A stretch of DNA of 64,000 nucleotides from Owenia fusiformis (Eukaryota; Annelida; Polychaeta; Sabellida; Oweniidae). Below the pieces are notes generated by a model. That model searched no databases. It was not told where the DNA came from and saw only the letters and a list, made by a program, of their open reading frames with translations. Shown here piece by piece: positions 1 through 11,487 of this stretch. The position numbers and the translations under genes are program-made. The DNA lies in assembly GCA_903813345.2 (NCBI GenBank), contig CAIIXF020000006.1, positions 8,236,989-8,300,988 of the forward strand, read 5' to 3'. Every line of letters starts with the position of its first letter. The stretch's first letter is position 1.

Positions 1-90
1 GATGCCAAAATACAAACAAAAAGCCCGACAAAAAGCTGCTTTCTAAAAACATGGCCACTCTTGCACAATCTAATACAAAAACATGCTTAC

Positions 91-591
91 CACCATTCGG
101 GAATCCTATTATTTGAGCATAGTATTTTGTGTCCGACTCTATGTTTATTAACCGAGCTGTTCCGTTGTGTTCTGCTGACATTCTACATTTCCTAAATCCA
201 TTTTTTGGCTCCTTTGTATTGTAATGTACGGACATGCAGCATTTTGTTGCATTTTCACAATGTTCCTGACACTCTTCAATCGAAATGTTGAAAATCACTT
301 CGAATTCTACTGATGAATCGAGGTCTAGTTTATGCCGCGGTAGTATTTGAGACCATTTATACCCTGAAAAAGAATGAAACACGGTGATGAAAGCCGAAAA
401 CTCGACAAGTCACTTTTTAATTTACTTACATGTACACACAATTCACCTCATGCGGGTACTTGTTCACTTTTAATTGATTAGTCGAGTTTTGTTATAAAAA
501 TCTTATCAGTCTTACCTGAAGTAGCAGCGTTTCTCACACAATCAAAGGTTATGTATACTATTGTCAATGCACAAATTATTTTTCCAAACAT
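91..591 (-). CDS. PAN/apple-like secreted or membrane protein, exons 1-2 (partial)
   Basis: A spliced gene read on the minus strand. Exon 1 (591 down to 516) starts at ATG 591-589 and encodes a 25-residue hydrophobic leader beginning MFGKIICALTIVYITF, a good signal peptide. It ends at a strong donor (TTCAG/GTAAG). Exon 2 (363 down to 91) follows a CTTTTTCAG acceptor and ends at a GGTG/GTAAGC donor. Both introns are phase 1, and joining them restores one open frame of about 116 residues, which strongly supports the model. Exon 2 carries the pattern SIEECQEHCENATKCCMSVH, then RKCRMS and KYYAQI near its end, which resembles a PAN/apple module (disulfide-rich, protein or carbohydrate binding). 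A symmetric 1-1 exon is typical of shuffled extracellular domains. The gene continues beyond base 1, so the rest of the protein is unknown. The splice model is firm; the domain name is inference from cysteine spacing. Confidence 0.72.
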
Positions 592-701
592 ATTCGCAAT
601 CAAAACAGATTATAATGTTGAATTCATCCTTTTTTCTATGCGTCTTATAACTCGGATCAGACTTCCTAAGTAAACTTCCACTTGGATATGAAAAATGTCG
701 A

Positions 702-709
702 TTTTTATA
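702..709 (-). promoter_or_regulatory. TATA-box candidate for the PAN-like gene
   Basis: TATAAAAA on the minus strand, about 110 nt upstream of the ATG at 591. A start site 25-30 nt downstream would give a 5' leader of roughly 80 nt. Position and match are good, but there is no independent evidence of transcription. Confidence 0.35.
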
Positions 710-2281
710 CGAAAATACCGTTGTAATTTTTTCAACATCATTTTATCAATTAATATCGCATTAGTTGATTAAAGTGTATTACCTCACTTTCCCAGGAGAA
801 AAAAGAGAATATGAACGTTGTTTGAAAGGCACGATGAACTGAAAACGAGCCAATTTGGCGAAAAATTAAGTGACCATATATGTTATAAATACAACAATTG
901 TGGAAAATGTTAAAAAAGAATACCTTCATTCAAATTTGTGAGAGAAATCGAGGGAAATATTCATGACGTGAGACTTTGGTAAACTGATGTAATTAAAATG
1001 ATGCCTACTGTGCCTATAAAAGTCATTTAATACCAAGAATGTACATTTTATTTGATTGAAAGTGTATGTATACCTTTATTCAGTTTTGTTTGCGATTTGG
1101 CCATTCATCTCCTCGCTGTATATAAACGATGCTATTGAGTGCTATGTCATCCCCTGGTTTTCCCAATCGTTTAAGTAATTGGAGGATAATAAATGTGTGG
1201 CATCGCCATAAATTGATTTCTAATTGTGATAGTGCTAAATATTGGATATATCTCTGTTGATGAATGCAAATGATGGATTCCAGGTTAACTCGGGCTATAT
1301 ATTGAAACGATTTGAAAAACTCTATTTGTTAATTTGGATCGGGTACTATATTTTGAAAGATAAAGAATATGTCTATAAAATCAACTTGTAAAACCAACAT
1401 GACTTGATAAATTACAGATCCCCCTTAATGTTCAAAATTGTTATTCGTTATCCTCAACAATGCAATATTGATATTGCACTTTATTGACTCATTCGCTTTA
1501 TGTTAGGACTGACTTCGTCATATTTACAGATAAACTTGATGAAGCATTAACACTATCTAAATGCCTAGCTGCTTACCAATTCATGAAGTACGTTGGTGGT
1601 TGCCATTTAGAAACAAATCGAGTATAAAAGAAAAAAATTAATAAGGAATGAAATACATTATACACAAAGCCCATAACACTGACTGAAATATAAAAATGTT
1701 ATCATCGGACACTTCGAGATGTTAAAAAGAGAATTGATTTAAAAATGTGACATATTCGATTGAGATTTAAAGAACGAGTCGATAATTATTGTCCCTGGTG
1801 CTGAAAGCATTTATCTGTTTATCGGTCAGGCTAGCTTGTCTATTAAACTTCTATTCATATTTCAACAAAACTCCTGATTTTAAGCGTTTTTACCAATTAT
1901 CAGATCTAGACGAACTAGTGGAGCGATAAAACATCAATTCCAAATTATTCCATTTGAAGTGTATGCATCATTTGTACAATGTTTTATTCGTAATTTTACT
2001 AAAAAATAGAGCTCTATACCCCTGAGAAAAACGTTTAGAGAACAAAAACATAATACTTGCAAAGTTATATGTGATTTAATAAGAGAGGCGTTTTGTGCAA
2101 TAATCAAAAACAATTAATTGAATTGTGTTGATGTTGGTAATCGATCGCCTCTGTCCTTTATGGAGTTGTAATCAAGAATTTTTATCGTCTGCTCTTGAAG
2201 TTAATAATTGAAAGGATCGGTCGGTCAAATAATGCTCATCAACTATAATCGCTGGTCATGGGGGTCAGGGGGGGGGGGGGG
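710..2281. other. Intergenic, no gene recognised; G-run at its end
   Basis: AT-rich sequence with stops in all frames. I see no exon pair with matching splice phases and no clear repeat. A run of 14 G lies at about 2268-2281, directly beside the repeat starting at 2282. Confidence 0.5.
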
Positions 2282-2562
2282 GTAGAAACGCGTCCAGTAT
2301 TCTCGTCTGGTAACCGAGACACCACATTACAGAAAAACTAGATGGATAGCTGTAATTTTATAAGAATTGGATGTTCCCGAATATGGGAATCTGATGAGCC
2401 TTTTTTTTAGGTAAGAACACACCGTAAAACGATCACAGGCTACGGAGTAAAATTACACCTACCTCTCTCTGGATCAAAAATGAAGGTCTGCGTCCAGTAT
2501 TTCCAGTTGTACCAGGCGAAAATACTGGACGCGTTTCCGGACGCGTTTCTATCCCCTGTTAG
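2282..2562 (-). repeat. Dispersed repeat, partial copy of the 45-46 kb foldback family
   Basis: The stretch from TAGAAACGCGTCCAGTATT to the matching inverted end ACGCGTTTCTATCCCC is closely similar, in opposite orientation, to the left arm of the foldback at 45028-46058. Shared segments include the 'ctagatggatagctgt' and 'ggtgtaattttactccgtag' blocks (some read on the other strand). Its own two ends are inverted repeats of each other (AAACGCGTCCAGTATT and AATACTGGACGCGTTT), so it is a small element with terminal inverted repeats. Confidence 0.7.
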
Positions 2563-2740
2563 TGTCATCCTGATGTAGACCGGTTGAGTTTTTGAAACAA
2601 AGCAATGCAATCACCTCTACTTGTGTGATACATTGGGTAAATAGAAAACAATAACGAAATGATTGAAATATAAGATGGTTGACATGAAATTGTTTGAAAC
2701 AGTGTTAGATGCTAAAATGCAACATAGTTCAAGTGAGCAC

Positions 2741-2819
2741 TAGCTATTTGCATTCGTTCGACTTTGCTTCTCAAAAGAGAGCCTCGTCTTATTTATAACT
2801 AGACTCTGCGCGCAGGGTA
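2741..2819 (-). repeat. Short MITE-like repeat (copy 1)
   Basis: About 75 bp, from TTTGCATTCGTTCGACTT to CTAGACTCTGCGCGCAGGG, closely matching 45854-45927. The second copy has TACCC...GGGTA ends, which suggests a tiny TA-targeting element. Both copies sit near members of the same larger repeat family. Confidence 0.6.
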
Positions 2820-3460
2820 AGTGAGCAACTATGTATGTACAATGTAAAACTACATTGCATTCGTGGCTACAAGAAACTTCAAAGGACAGGTATTGATATG
2901 GTGAACTAAATTCAACAATGTTTTTCTCTTTAACATTCTGTAAAAACACGGTCCTTTATGTAATGTTGACCGATTGACAACAATTCAATGCAAAAATTAT
3001 TTACACATATTTTATATACATGTTTTTGTTAACATTTTTTGTTTTTTAGTGAAATTGATTTTTGTTCCTTTCTACCAATTCTTGAGAATGTCTTTCCGAA
3101 CCTTGTTGGAACAAAATAGCATATACAACATTTTCTTAGACCTCTCAATATTATAATTATACAAAAGAAATTTTGCTTGATTTTACAAAAAGTATGCAAA
3201 AACAACCCCCCAAAATAGATGAAAATTAAGATAAACCTTTTATTTCATTAACAAGATACTTTTTAAAAATCAACCAAACTTTCCTTTGTACAATTACAAT
3301 ACTGAGAGACCTAAACACGTTATGTCGTCTTGTTCCAATGAGGTTCGGATAGATGTTTCATTTCAGTCCGAACATATCGTATTTTCCAAAACAATATAGA
3401 GAAAAATATATAAATATATTTCAAATTATAATGTTACCATCCAAAGTATGACCAAAGTAA
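2820..3460. other. Intergenic, nothing recognised
   Basis: AT-rich sequence without a credible coding region. The short open frames here have no recognisable composition or motif. Confidence 0.45.
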
Positions 3461-3730
3461 ACACCTCTTGAGGATCGAAAATGTGCTTTATGTGACTCTA
3501 ATGAGATAGAGGACGAGATACACTTCACTCTCAAATGCTCTCACTACAATGTTTTGAGGAAAAAATTTCTGGCTATTGTTAATAAGCTGGCCCCTAGCAT
3601 TGATACTGGTACAAATGATCATATTCTGCTGTTTACTAGACTTATGCACACGCCCTGTATACAGAGAGCTTTTGCAAGTACATTATTTAAGATGTTCAGT
3701 AAAAGAAACTTTGATCTGGAAAGACTTTAA
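3461..3730 (+). pseudogene. Non-LTR retrotransposon (LINE) C-terminal remnant
   Basis: The frame from about 3464 to the TAA at 3728-3730 encodes RKCALCDSNEIEDEIHF, then a CSHYNVLR segment. This is the C-x2-C...H-x4-C knuckle that ends many LINE reverse transcriptase polyproteins, just upstream of the 3' UTR. The same pattern occurs at 22455-22520. There is no reverse transcriptase core upstream and an in-frame TAA stands at 3458-3460, so this is a 5'-truncated, dead copy. Assignment to a particular LINE clade is not possible from this fragment. Confidence 0.7.
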
Positions 3731-5251
3731 CAGTACCTCTATTTGAGATAATTCCATAATAAACTATAATGTATTTTCTCATACTGTATTCTATTTGTTG
3801 ATATTCAATTATACATAAGTTGCTTGTCTGGGGATAAAGGCCATATGATATTGATTCTGCCACTTTACAGCACTTTTACATACTATTTAGAACTGTGATA
3901 CTGCCAAAATATATACAAGATGCAAACCTGTAGATCCACAGGAGGGTATTGGGCCAACCAGAGGGCCCTTACATCACTGATTAAGCAGGGTTTCTTTTTC
4001 CATTTGCTCCCAGGAACATCAACCTTGGGGAAGATGTCTCCTCTTAGTAAGTGGAAGTAAACAGTGAACTCAGTATACAAAAGTCATGGTCTTTATCACT
4101 GTCTTATTGTGCATTTAGTAATTTTCACATGGGAATATTAATATTACCCACACATGTATTAACTTGTTGTCTCATAAGCCGGCATCGGCTATAAGCAATG
4201 TTTTTAAAAAAAGTGTTTTAAATGTATTTTAATATTATTGCTTGTGACACAAAAATAAACTATATTAAACTAAACCATTAAATTGACGATGTGTTAAATT
4301 TTCAGAATGTTTTGATGACTGGTTTAAGAGAAACGCGTGTTCAAAAAGTTCACCATATCGATACCACTCCTTTTGAAACGAAAATACTATACCTTGTTAT
4401 GAAATACGTCCTTGTTATAAATCAAAAACTGATTGGAGTGGCCAGGTGATAATACTTGTGAATATCAAGTATGTTTATCATAAAGAAGGATATCGTGATT
4501 TTATATCAGGCTTTTGATTTAGGAGCATTTAAAGCTGCAAAGCAAAATTGTTCGAAAGGTTTTTAATGCAATTGTTCGAAAGGTTTCTGATGCAATTCCT
4601 GCAACAAGGGATCAACAGAATTCGCTTACCTTTCTAGGAATGTAGACTATGTCCCCTAATTGCACAATATCAATAGAGAATTCTCAAATATTACCTTGTG
4701 CTCCACTACACAGCTTTTGATGACATCACACAAACGGGAAATTTCCTCTCAGTTCAAATATTCAAATTATGAGATTAAGCATCATGATAAACCATGACAT
4801 CTCATTTCTTCTCAGCCCTGAGATCATGTTCCAGGTGAAACAGGAAGATGCTATGAGTATCAGAATGAGATTAAGGGACAGAGTCATGTCACCCAAAGCC
4901 AATGGTAGGAAAAAGAAGGATCTAGAGTCCATGAGAAAAGCAAATACGTTGCTGCAAGCTACTTATACCTATTTATTGTAATAACATGGCTAGAATTAGA
5001 AGTCACAGATTTACAGCATCTTCGATTTCCAAGTGGTTGTTACACTGAAGTTGGAGCAACTAAAACCCTGAGCCCAAAACAATGGTCACCAAAGCGACCG
5101 CCATAACAATGTAATTGAAGCTAACCCATTGTCTTTTGTTTTGTTTTGTTTTGTTTTGTAGGTTATTATTTTCCTGTGAAATTTTCAATGTGATTGAATA
5201 ATGTATGAAAAAATTAGAGCAGTCGGTTACTTACTTTCTGATCGGGCCTCG
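3731..5251. other. LINE 3' debris and spacer with a short simple repeat
   Basis: At about 4155-4275 there is a small hairpin (AGCCGGCATCGGCT) followed by a long AT tract and TTGTGACACAAAAATAAAC, which looks like a LINE 3' UTR and tail, possibly of the copy ending at 3730. A (TTTTG)5 microsatellite lies at 5130-5159. An open frame at 4769-4981 has no recognisable motif and is not called as a gene. Confidence 0.4.
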
Positions 5252-5263
5252 TATATATAAAAA
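5252..5263 (+). promoter_or_regulatory. TATA-like element upstream of TLR copy 1
   Basis: TATATATAAAAA, about 255 nt before the TLR start codon at 5516. It is the best core-promoter candidate upstream of this gene. In AT-rich DNA such matches are common, so support is weak. Confidence 0.25.
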
Positions 5264-5515
5264 TAATGGTACAAAAAGAGCCAAGAAAGGATTCTAAAAA
5301 TTGCAAACCTGACATCAATATAGAAATAATTGATTAACATTATAAGGAAAACTGATTTCAATGTGATATGAGATAACATTGATATTATTTACATTTAAAG
5401 TACGATTTGATTTATTGTGTTGAAAACTTTAAGTAGTTAGTGAATTTGAATTACACCAGGAGAAAACACCCTCAGTAAACAATTAAAAATCGAAATAAGT
5501 ATATACTTTTTAATC

Positions 5516-7891
5516 ATGCTTACACAACGATGTTGGAGGTTTCCCCTGAATCTACTGATAGTGGTGTTTATAATCCAGCTACACAGCGTTCCTGCTCATG
5601 CAACAGACAAGGCAAGATCAAAAAATCTTTCATGTTGCGAGAAATGCAGATGTGTAGACTCGAATGTCCTATGTGATGGTGTTAAGAATCTAACTTCACT
5701 TCCATTGGATTGCCCAATCAACACAACTCAGTTGAGTCTTGTGGGTGGCGGACTATCTGAATTAAACGATGGAGTACTTGGCAAGCACTATGAAGCCTTG
5801 GAGTGTTTGAACATATCTGGGAATAGAATCAGTGTTTTACGCAATGCAACATTTGCTGGCTTGAAGGATCTGCAAGTTCTGAACATTGGAGACAATTTTT
5901 ATTCCGCATCTGAATTAGACCCTTTTGTGTTCAGTTCGTTACCTAATATCAAACACATTGAGGTGACTAGCTGGGGCGATGCAATGGAAAAGGGAACCGA
6001 TCGTATAGTGGCAAAGGCCTGGATGAATACACTACAAGGCTTAGAAAATTCGACAATTGAAACAATTATATTCAAACACATATCAAAAAATCCCGTAGCA
6101 GTTGAAAAGTCATACTTCAAACATTTAAAAAACTCCCCCGTAAAGAATCTTATTTTCAATGACATGGAGATTGTTGATATTGATATTGACTGTCTGGCAT
6201 ATCTTCCCAAGCTTGAGGTCATGGACCTTTCAACAAACACCTTAGAGATGACTTTTAGTTACTTCAAGATAATGATATACCTTTATAAGCTCACAAATTT
6301 GCGAGATGTGATACTGAAGGATAATTTAATGAGGCATGGTTCTGTAGTTGAAGAGGTCTTTACGAAAGAGCAAGCCATGACTTTTTATCAGTTTCCAAAA
6401 AGTATTCAACTGATTGACTTCTCTGGATCGGTCTTCGCATTCAGCTCATACTCGTTCTCATACGGTTTTAGGATTTTAAGTGATAACCAGCTTGAAAAAG
6501 TTGATATGTCAGGCATGAAACTCATCCATTACATTGGTGATGAAGTGCTTGGTTTCGTTAAATTAAGAGAACTGCACTTTCAAAATAACGAATGTGAGAT
6601 CACTCCATCAATGCTTTCTTGTCGTCATGGCGCATTTGAATCATTACAAATTCTGGATATTTCCTACAATTATATCAACTGGTCTTCTGTCGAGAATGAC
6701 ACTCAAATATTTGAAAATTGCACAAAACTACAATATTTGGATATGTCCCATAATAAAATGAACTACATCCCCCTCACAGTTTTCAATGACACATATGAAT
6801 TAAGGACCCTAAATCTTAGTGGTAACCACCTTGACGACCTAAATCTAGACATCAAGAGTCTAGGTGTTTTGGGAATGCTAAATATTTCTCATAACAAGTT
6901 GCAAATGGTTCCGACAGGCATTCGAGAAGACCTGGATTATCTCAAACAACGTCATAATATCAGTGTTAAACTGGACGTGACTGATAATCCTCTTATATGT
7001 AGCTGCCACTCATATGACTTCATAGAATGGATGCAAGCACATAGCAAAGACATACACCAATGGGACAAGCTACATTGCACTTATTTCAATGATTCTGTGA
7101 TCCAGATGCGCACAATCAATGTTCCGACGCTACAAATAAAATGTGTACAGAGACTAATACTTGCAGGTACTATCCCGAGCGGAATGCTGATAATTGTGAT
7201 CAGTATAACAGTTGTATGTTACAGACGAAGGTACAAATTACAATTCATTTTCCTGCAGTTAAGAGCTGCATGTAGGCATCACGGGAAAGAAAACGCAGAC
7301 TTTGATTTTGACGCATTTATAAGCTATAGTTCCTTGGATATTACCTGGGGTAAGAAAACACTATATGTCAACTTGGTGGGGACATTTCACTACAAAATAT
7401 GTATTGATGACGTAAACTTTAGACCAGGATCAGAAATCACAGCAGCCATTACGCGGGCAATAGCCAAAAGCAATAAAGTAATCCTGGTTATAACTCAGAA
7501 TTTCCTACGTAGCAAATGGTGCACATATGAACTAGACCTTGCGACGGGTGAGCTGGCCAGTAAGGGGCGAGATTGTCTTGTGCTCATATTGAAGGAACCA
7601 CTTAATTCACTACCTGAAGAATTAATCACTGATACGTTGCGTTCACTTCTAGACACTAGAATCTATTTGGAGTGGAGAGAAGATGCTGATAGAAAAGACG
7701 TGTTTTGGAGAAAGCTTCGTGATGTACTTGGCGAACCTTCATCTAGAGGGGACCACAATGAACAGGAAGAAAGTCCTCTATTCCCTCAGACTATAGAGGA
7801 TGAAAATTTGGCTCAGCAAATCCTTGCACACGCTCAACAATCGGGTAAAAATGAGGATGAATCACCTTTGTTGAAAACCCAAAAGAGCTAA
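5516..7891 (+). CDS. Toll-like receptor, intronless (copy 1)
   Basis: A 791-residue type I membrane receptor in one exon. Order: signal peptide (about 1-29); N-terminal cysteine cap with CCEKCRC at 40-46; leucine-rich repeats (about 60-489, with repeats such as LQVLNIGDN and LQYLDMSHNKM); C-terminal cap opening NPLICSC at 491-497; a single transmembrane helix (about 547-569) followed by RRR; cytoplasmic TIR domain (about 598-750). The TIR shows box 1 FDAFISYSS, a BB-loop DDVNFRPGSE with the conserved proline, SKWCTYEL and a box 3 FW. A tail of about 40 acidic residues follows. With one C-terminal cap it is a single-cysteine-cluster (vertebrate-like) TLR. It is expected to sense a ligand outside the cell or in an endosome and recruit a MyD88-type adaptor. 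The ligand is unknown. The start is chosen because the signal peptide follows directly and the paralogue starts identically (MLT.RCWRFPL). Confidence 0.95.
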   Translation: MLTQRCWRFPLNLLIVVFIIQLHSVPAHATDKARSKNLSCCEKCRCVDSNVLCDGVKNLTSLPLDCPINTTQLSLVGGGLSELNDGVLGKHYEALECLNISGNRISVLRNATFAGLKDLQVLNIGDNFYSASELDPFVFSSLPNIKHIEVTSWGDAMEKGTDRIVAKAWMNTLQGLENSTIETIIFKHISKNPVAVEKSYFKHLKNSPVKNLIFNDMEIVDIDIDCLAYLPKLEVMDLSTNTLEMTFSYFKIMIYLYKLTNLRDVILKDNLMRHGSVVEEVFTKEQAMTFYQFPKSIQLIDFSGSVFAFSSYSFSYGFRILSDNQLEKVDMSGMKLIHYIGDEVLGFVKLRELHFQNNECEITPSMLSCRHGAFESLQILDISYNYINWSSVENDTQIFENCTKLQYLDMSHNKMNYIPLTVFNDTYELRTLNLSGNHLDDLNLDIKSLGVLGMLNISHNKLQMVPTGIREDLDYLKQRHNISVKLDVTDNPLICSCHSYDFIEWMQAHSKDIHQWDKLHCTYFNDSVIQMRTINVPTLQIKCVQRLILAGTIPSGMLIIVISITVVCYRRRYKLQFIFLQLRAACRHHGKENADFDFDAFISYSSLDITWGKKTLYVNLVGTFHYKICIDDVNFRPGSEITAAITRAIAKSNKVILVITQNFLRSKWCTYELDLATGELASKGRDCLVLILKEPLNSLPEELITDTLRSLLDTRIYLEWREDADRKDVFWRKLRDVLGEPSSRGDHNEQEESPLFPQTIEDENLAQQILAHAQQSGKNEDESPLLKTQKS

Positions 7892-8045
7892 ACTGGGAAT
7901 TTAACTGTCACTAATATAAGGTATATACGAAAATAATTTAACAAGTTAAAGCGTGGTTGTAACATTACAATATATATGTATAAGTTCTTGATGACTCCTC
8001 TGCTTGTGAAGAAAGCCATGATGCAGGATAATGCAGAATACAATG

Positions 8046-8051
8046 AATAAA
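8046..8051 (+). promoter_or_regulatory. Polyadenylation signal of TLR copy 1
   Basis: AATAAA about 155 nt after the stop codon, followed by a GT-rich stretch (gaaatatgtgttgcatttctttc), which fits a cleavage site. Confidence 0.5.
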
Positions 8052-9615
8052 GAGTGAACTTGAAATATGTGTTGCATTTCTTTCACTCCCCCATTTTATT
8101 TCACTTTACATTGAAATTATAGTATTGTTGCAAATTTCTTTTAAGACCTACAAAAGAGGTCGCAAATTTGTACAGTTATTGTGCAATTTTAACTGAAGAA
8201 ACTTGAAAACAGATTTGATTGCACTCGCACTGCCATCTTTGTTAAATTTTATTTCTTATGCTCCTGTAGGATCTGTAGTATATGGCCAAAGAGATGCAAT
8301 GTACAACGTTTTGTCACATTTAATGTAATTGGTGAAACCACCAAAAAGGATTGCTTAATTGTAGCATTGATGTTGTTGAGAAAATTAATGCATCATTCAT
8401 TAAACATCCACGATGCTTTGCTACGTGACTTATAATGGACTGGGAATGGGAATGGCATGCCAAAGGGGGAAACTGGAACACGCTTGAATATTGGTGTGAG
8501 GTCGGGTTCGGCCGAGTAAGCACCTCCTGCTGTATACACCCCGCCCATATGCAAGCATATGGAACACCTGTGGTCTGGTGGTTGGCCACATATACAAGCA
8601 GAGTTCCAGTGGGATTTAGGTGGAATGGGTCGCATTTGGGTTCCATGTTTCTCTTCTCTTGATCCATAGCCATCGGGAGCTGTCTTCTGCTGATAAGCAA
8701 ATATCATTCTCTTTCTGATATTATATGAGTTATATGATATTTAAACCTCTACAGATGATGTCATATACATGAACTACACCAATGCCATGAATAATTTCAA
8801 GAATAAATTGAAAATTAAATTGGAATCACAAAGGGTAATACTGGACCAAAATTACGTAATATTTGTTGAAACCACCGACAACACAAAGTTGCACATTTCA
8901 AAATTGTACAAATTACAGTATAATGAATTCAAGCATCATGTTTTGTCAAATAATCATACGATGTTTAGCACGATGTTCTCTATCTAAGGAGTGACAGTCT
9001 CTATCTAATAAATTTCCTTCATTTTATCTTTAAACCACGCACTGTACTAGCAGTATATTGAAGATAAGACACAATTCACTACCAATTCTCCGTTTATGTC
9101 ATACCTAAACATCATACTTATAATATACATAGTCAGTGTCTAATGTTTGGTACTTTGTTTTAAATACTGTATCATGTTTTAGACGCACCTATAATTCATA
9201 TAATTTTAGGGTGCCAACGTTTCAAAGATGTAGCTTCTAAATAAATATCGTCCTCGTTACAATTTTGTGTTCTTCAACTATATTAATCTTAAATAGTTCT
9301 GTAATGATTCAAGAGTGGGGTATCCCGTTTTGATGCTCGAACCATTTTTGCATTGCTAGAAAGGTACTGATAGAAGGCTGTAATCTCTCACAACAGGGTA
9401 CAATATGAATCTTATCCAGATTTGACTCATCGATATTATCAATAGCATTACTTAGAACATGGAAATGAACTGTACAATCCCTATTCTACTTTATTCTATT
9501 TGATTGAAGGGGCTTATCTTTGCACATCTGATCAAAGTCGTTTGGAACCAAACATTGACAAAATCATGCACGGGTACGGGTGTTGTCGGAAGATGGTGTG
9601 GTATAATGTTCACTC
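8052..9615. other. Intergenic, including a GC-richer island
   Basis: No gene recognised. The segment 8430-8680 is clearly richer in G+C than its surroundings and carries overlapping open frames on both strands, none with a known motif. It may be an old repeat or an exon relic. The rest is AT-rich and featureless. Confidence 0.4.
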
Positions 9616-10562
9616 ACATTTCACACTGTGGCTAGTCGATCTATGTGGATGCAGTCATTTATATGCAATGTATCATGGGTGCTCGCGTACATTATAGGGA
9701 ATGGAATCATTGCAAAAATATGACAGCAAATCGAGGTAAATGATCTCAGAGTTTCTACTTAACATTGTGACTTGAAATCTTGCATACATATTCAATATGC
9801 ATAGTATCACAATATGTGAAAGTTTCAGCTACTATATTCCTGTTATAGGAAAGATATTTGAAAAACATTTCGTAAACGTCAACATATATGTATAAAATGG
9901 ATGCCACTATGTATCATTTGGAATCAGAACTGTAACAAATGGATGCTATACTAAATTATACTTTTATCATGATGATTTATTTACTGATGGACAACTGGCC
10001 AGATTTTCTTTGTATTCATTGTTTGGATAAACAATCCTCATTCAGTAAAGTAATTAGCAACACCATTACAAGACACCCTCATGAAGAATTGAAAATACTA
10101 ATTATAAACCCATCCACATGATACATCATAATTGAATTGCTTTTTAAAGCGGATATTTCATACCATAACCCCAAAAATATTATAAAACGCATTGTATGTG
10201 TATTTTACTTCACATAGACATATCTGTGTACGTGAAATAATTGTATTACATGAATTTTTTATTCCCCATTATAAGGTAAACCTATGGCAAATTATACACA
10301 CCTTCTCACAGCTATGAGCGAGATGATAAAACTGGCCGAGTGAACTCGTTTGAGTTATCTATTCTCCGTAAAAATGTCAGAGAATGTGTGTTTATAGCGT
10401 AGCTCTGGTTTTGTAAATCAATGAAGTATGATATACGCGGATGAGTAAATATAGATTATTTAAACAGAAGTGCAAAATTCTTCCATTGAAAAGTACAGAG
10501 GCGAGCACCCACGATACATTGCATATAAATGACTGCATCCACATAGATCGACTAGCCACAGT
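9616..10562. repeat. Inverted repeat pair bounding about 0.95 kb
   Basis: The left arm, about 9616-9720 (core GGCTAGTCGATCTATGTGG), is repeated inverted at about 10462-10562 (core CCACATAGATCGACTAGCC). The arms stay similar for about 100 bp, through the 'gggtgctcgc' segment. The interior (9721-10461) has no recognisable gene. This is the architecture of a non-autonomous DNA transposon or a foldback. No clear target duplication was found. Confidence 0.6.
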
Positions 10563-11487
10563 GTGTAAATAATCAAAAATTAAATCGATTTGATGAGAAC
10601 GAAAAGGGCATGTTGAGCTTGCTTATCATAATATTGACATGCTTATCTTATATTAGTTATTTTTAATTAGAATACGTGACGCGATGACATGCTGAAATAT
10701 GCCTTGTTCTACATTCATATATTGCCTATAATAACCAAAAAGAAACAATAACTAATGTATAAAGGTGTCAAGATGTAAAATTAGCTAATGGTATTGGTAT
10801 TTTGAAAGTTAATGTAAATACTAATAAGGTATACCACACGATAATCAACTTGACAGTTTCCGTTCAACCTCGATAAAGGTTTGATGGCCTACAATAAATA
10901 CATGTGCTATTAGACTATATGTAGGTAGACAGCTTAAACCAATGGTACAGGGTTGGCCAAAAACATCCACATTTTTGTTTTGCTACAACATTTTTAATAT
11001 TACATAAATATGTTTAAATCATACATCATTGGAAAGACAATTCAATTTCCAACAAAATGATACATAATTCATTTCACATAGAAGCGTATTTGTCTTGAAA
11101 TAACATTTCAATTATCACAGGGGTCAAAATCATGATTTACCAATAGATTAGATGCGAGTAGAAAAAATCTTGATTTACGCCATTAAATATTCAAAATTCA
11201 GTCAAAGCGATGTTATATTTGAAATCTACATGTAAAAGTACATCTAGAAATATGGTTTCGAAAATTGTTGATCAATTTTGAAAATTTAATCAATTTTGAA
11301 AGTGTGATTTCTAGTTCGGGTTGATTCTCCATAGAGCCCATGTTACAAAATCACAAAAATTGAAATATCTTTTCTTGTATTGGTCAGATAACATTTTCAT
11401 TTACTGGACATATTTTGATTTGCATAACTATTAGATTCATAAGGGTCATATGAAAATTGAACCACTAGAACAGATGTAATTTAAGTC
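10563..11487. other. Intergenic, one orphan transposon end
   Basis: TACAGGGTTGGCCAAAAAC at about 10947 resembles a Tc1/mariner-type terminus preceded by TA, but I found no partner end. Otherwise AT-rich and without a gene. Confidence 0.3.

Noticed and set aside
4769-4981. 70-codon frame upstream of TLR copy 1
   Set aside because: Lysine- and arginine-rich but with no known motif, and it sits in LINE debris.
5899-6240. 113-codon antisense frame conserved in both TLR genes (also 16622-16963)
   Set aside because: It lies opposite the leucine-rich repeats and stays open only because the two genes are duplicates; no start context or motif.
8320-8707. Overlapping frames of 126, 104 and 75 codons
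   Set aside because: All three cover one G+C-richer patch on both strands; none has a motif and they exclude each other.
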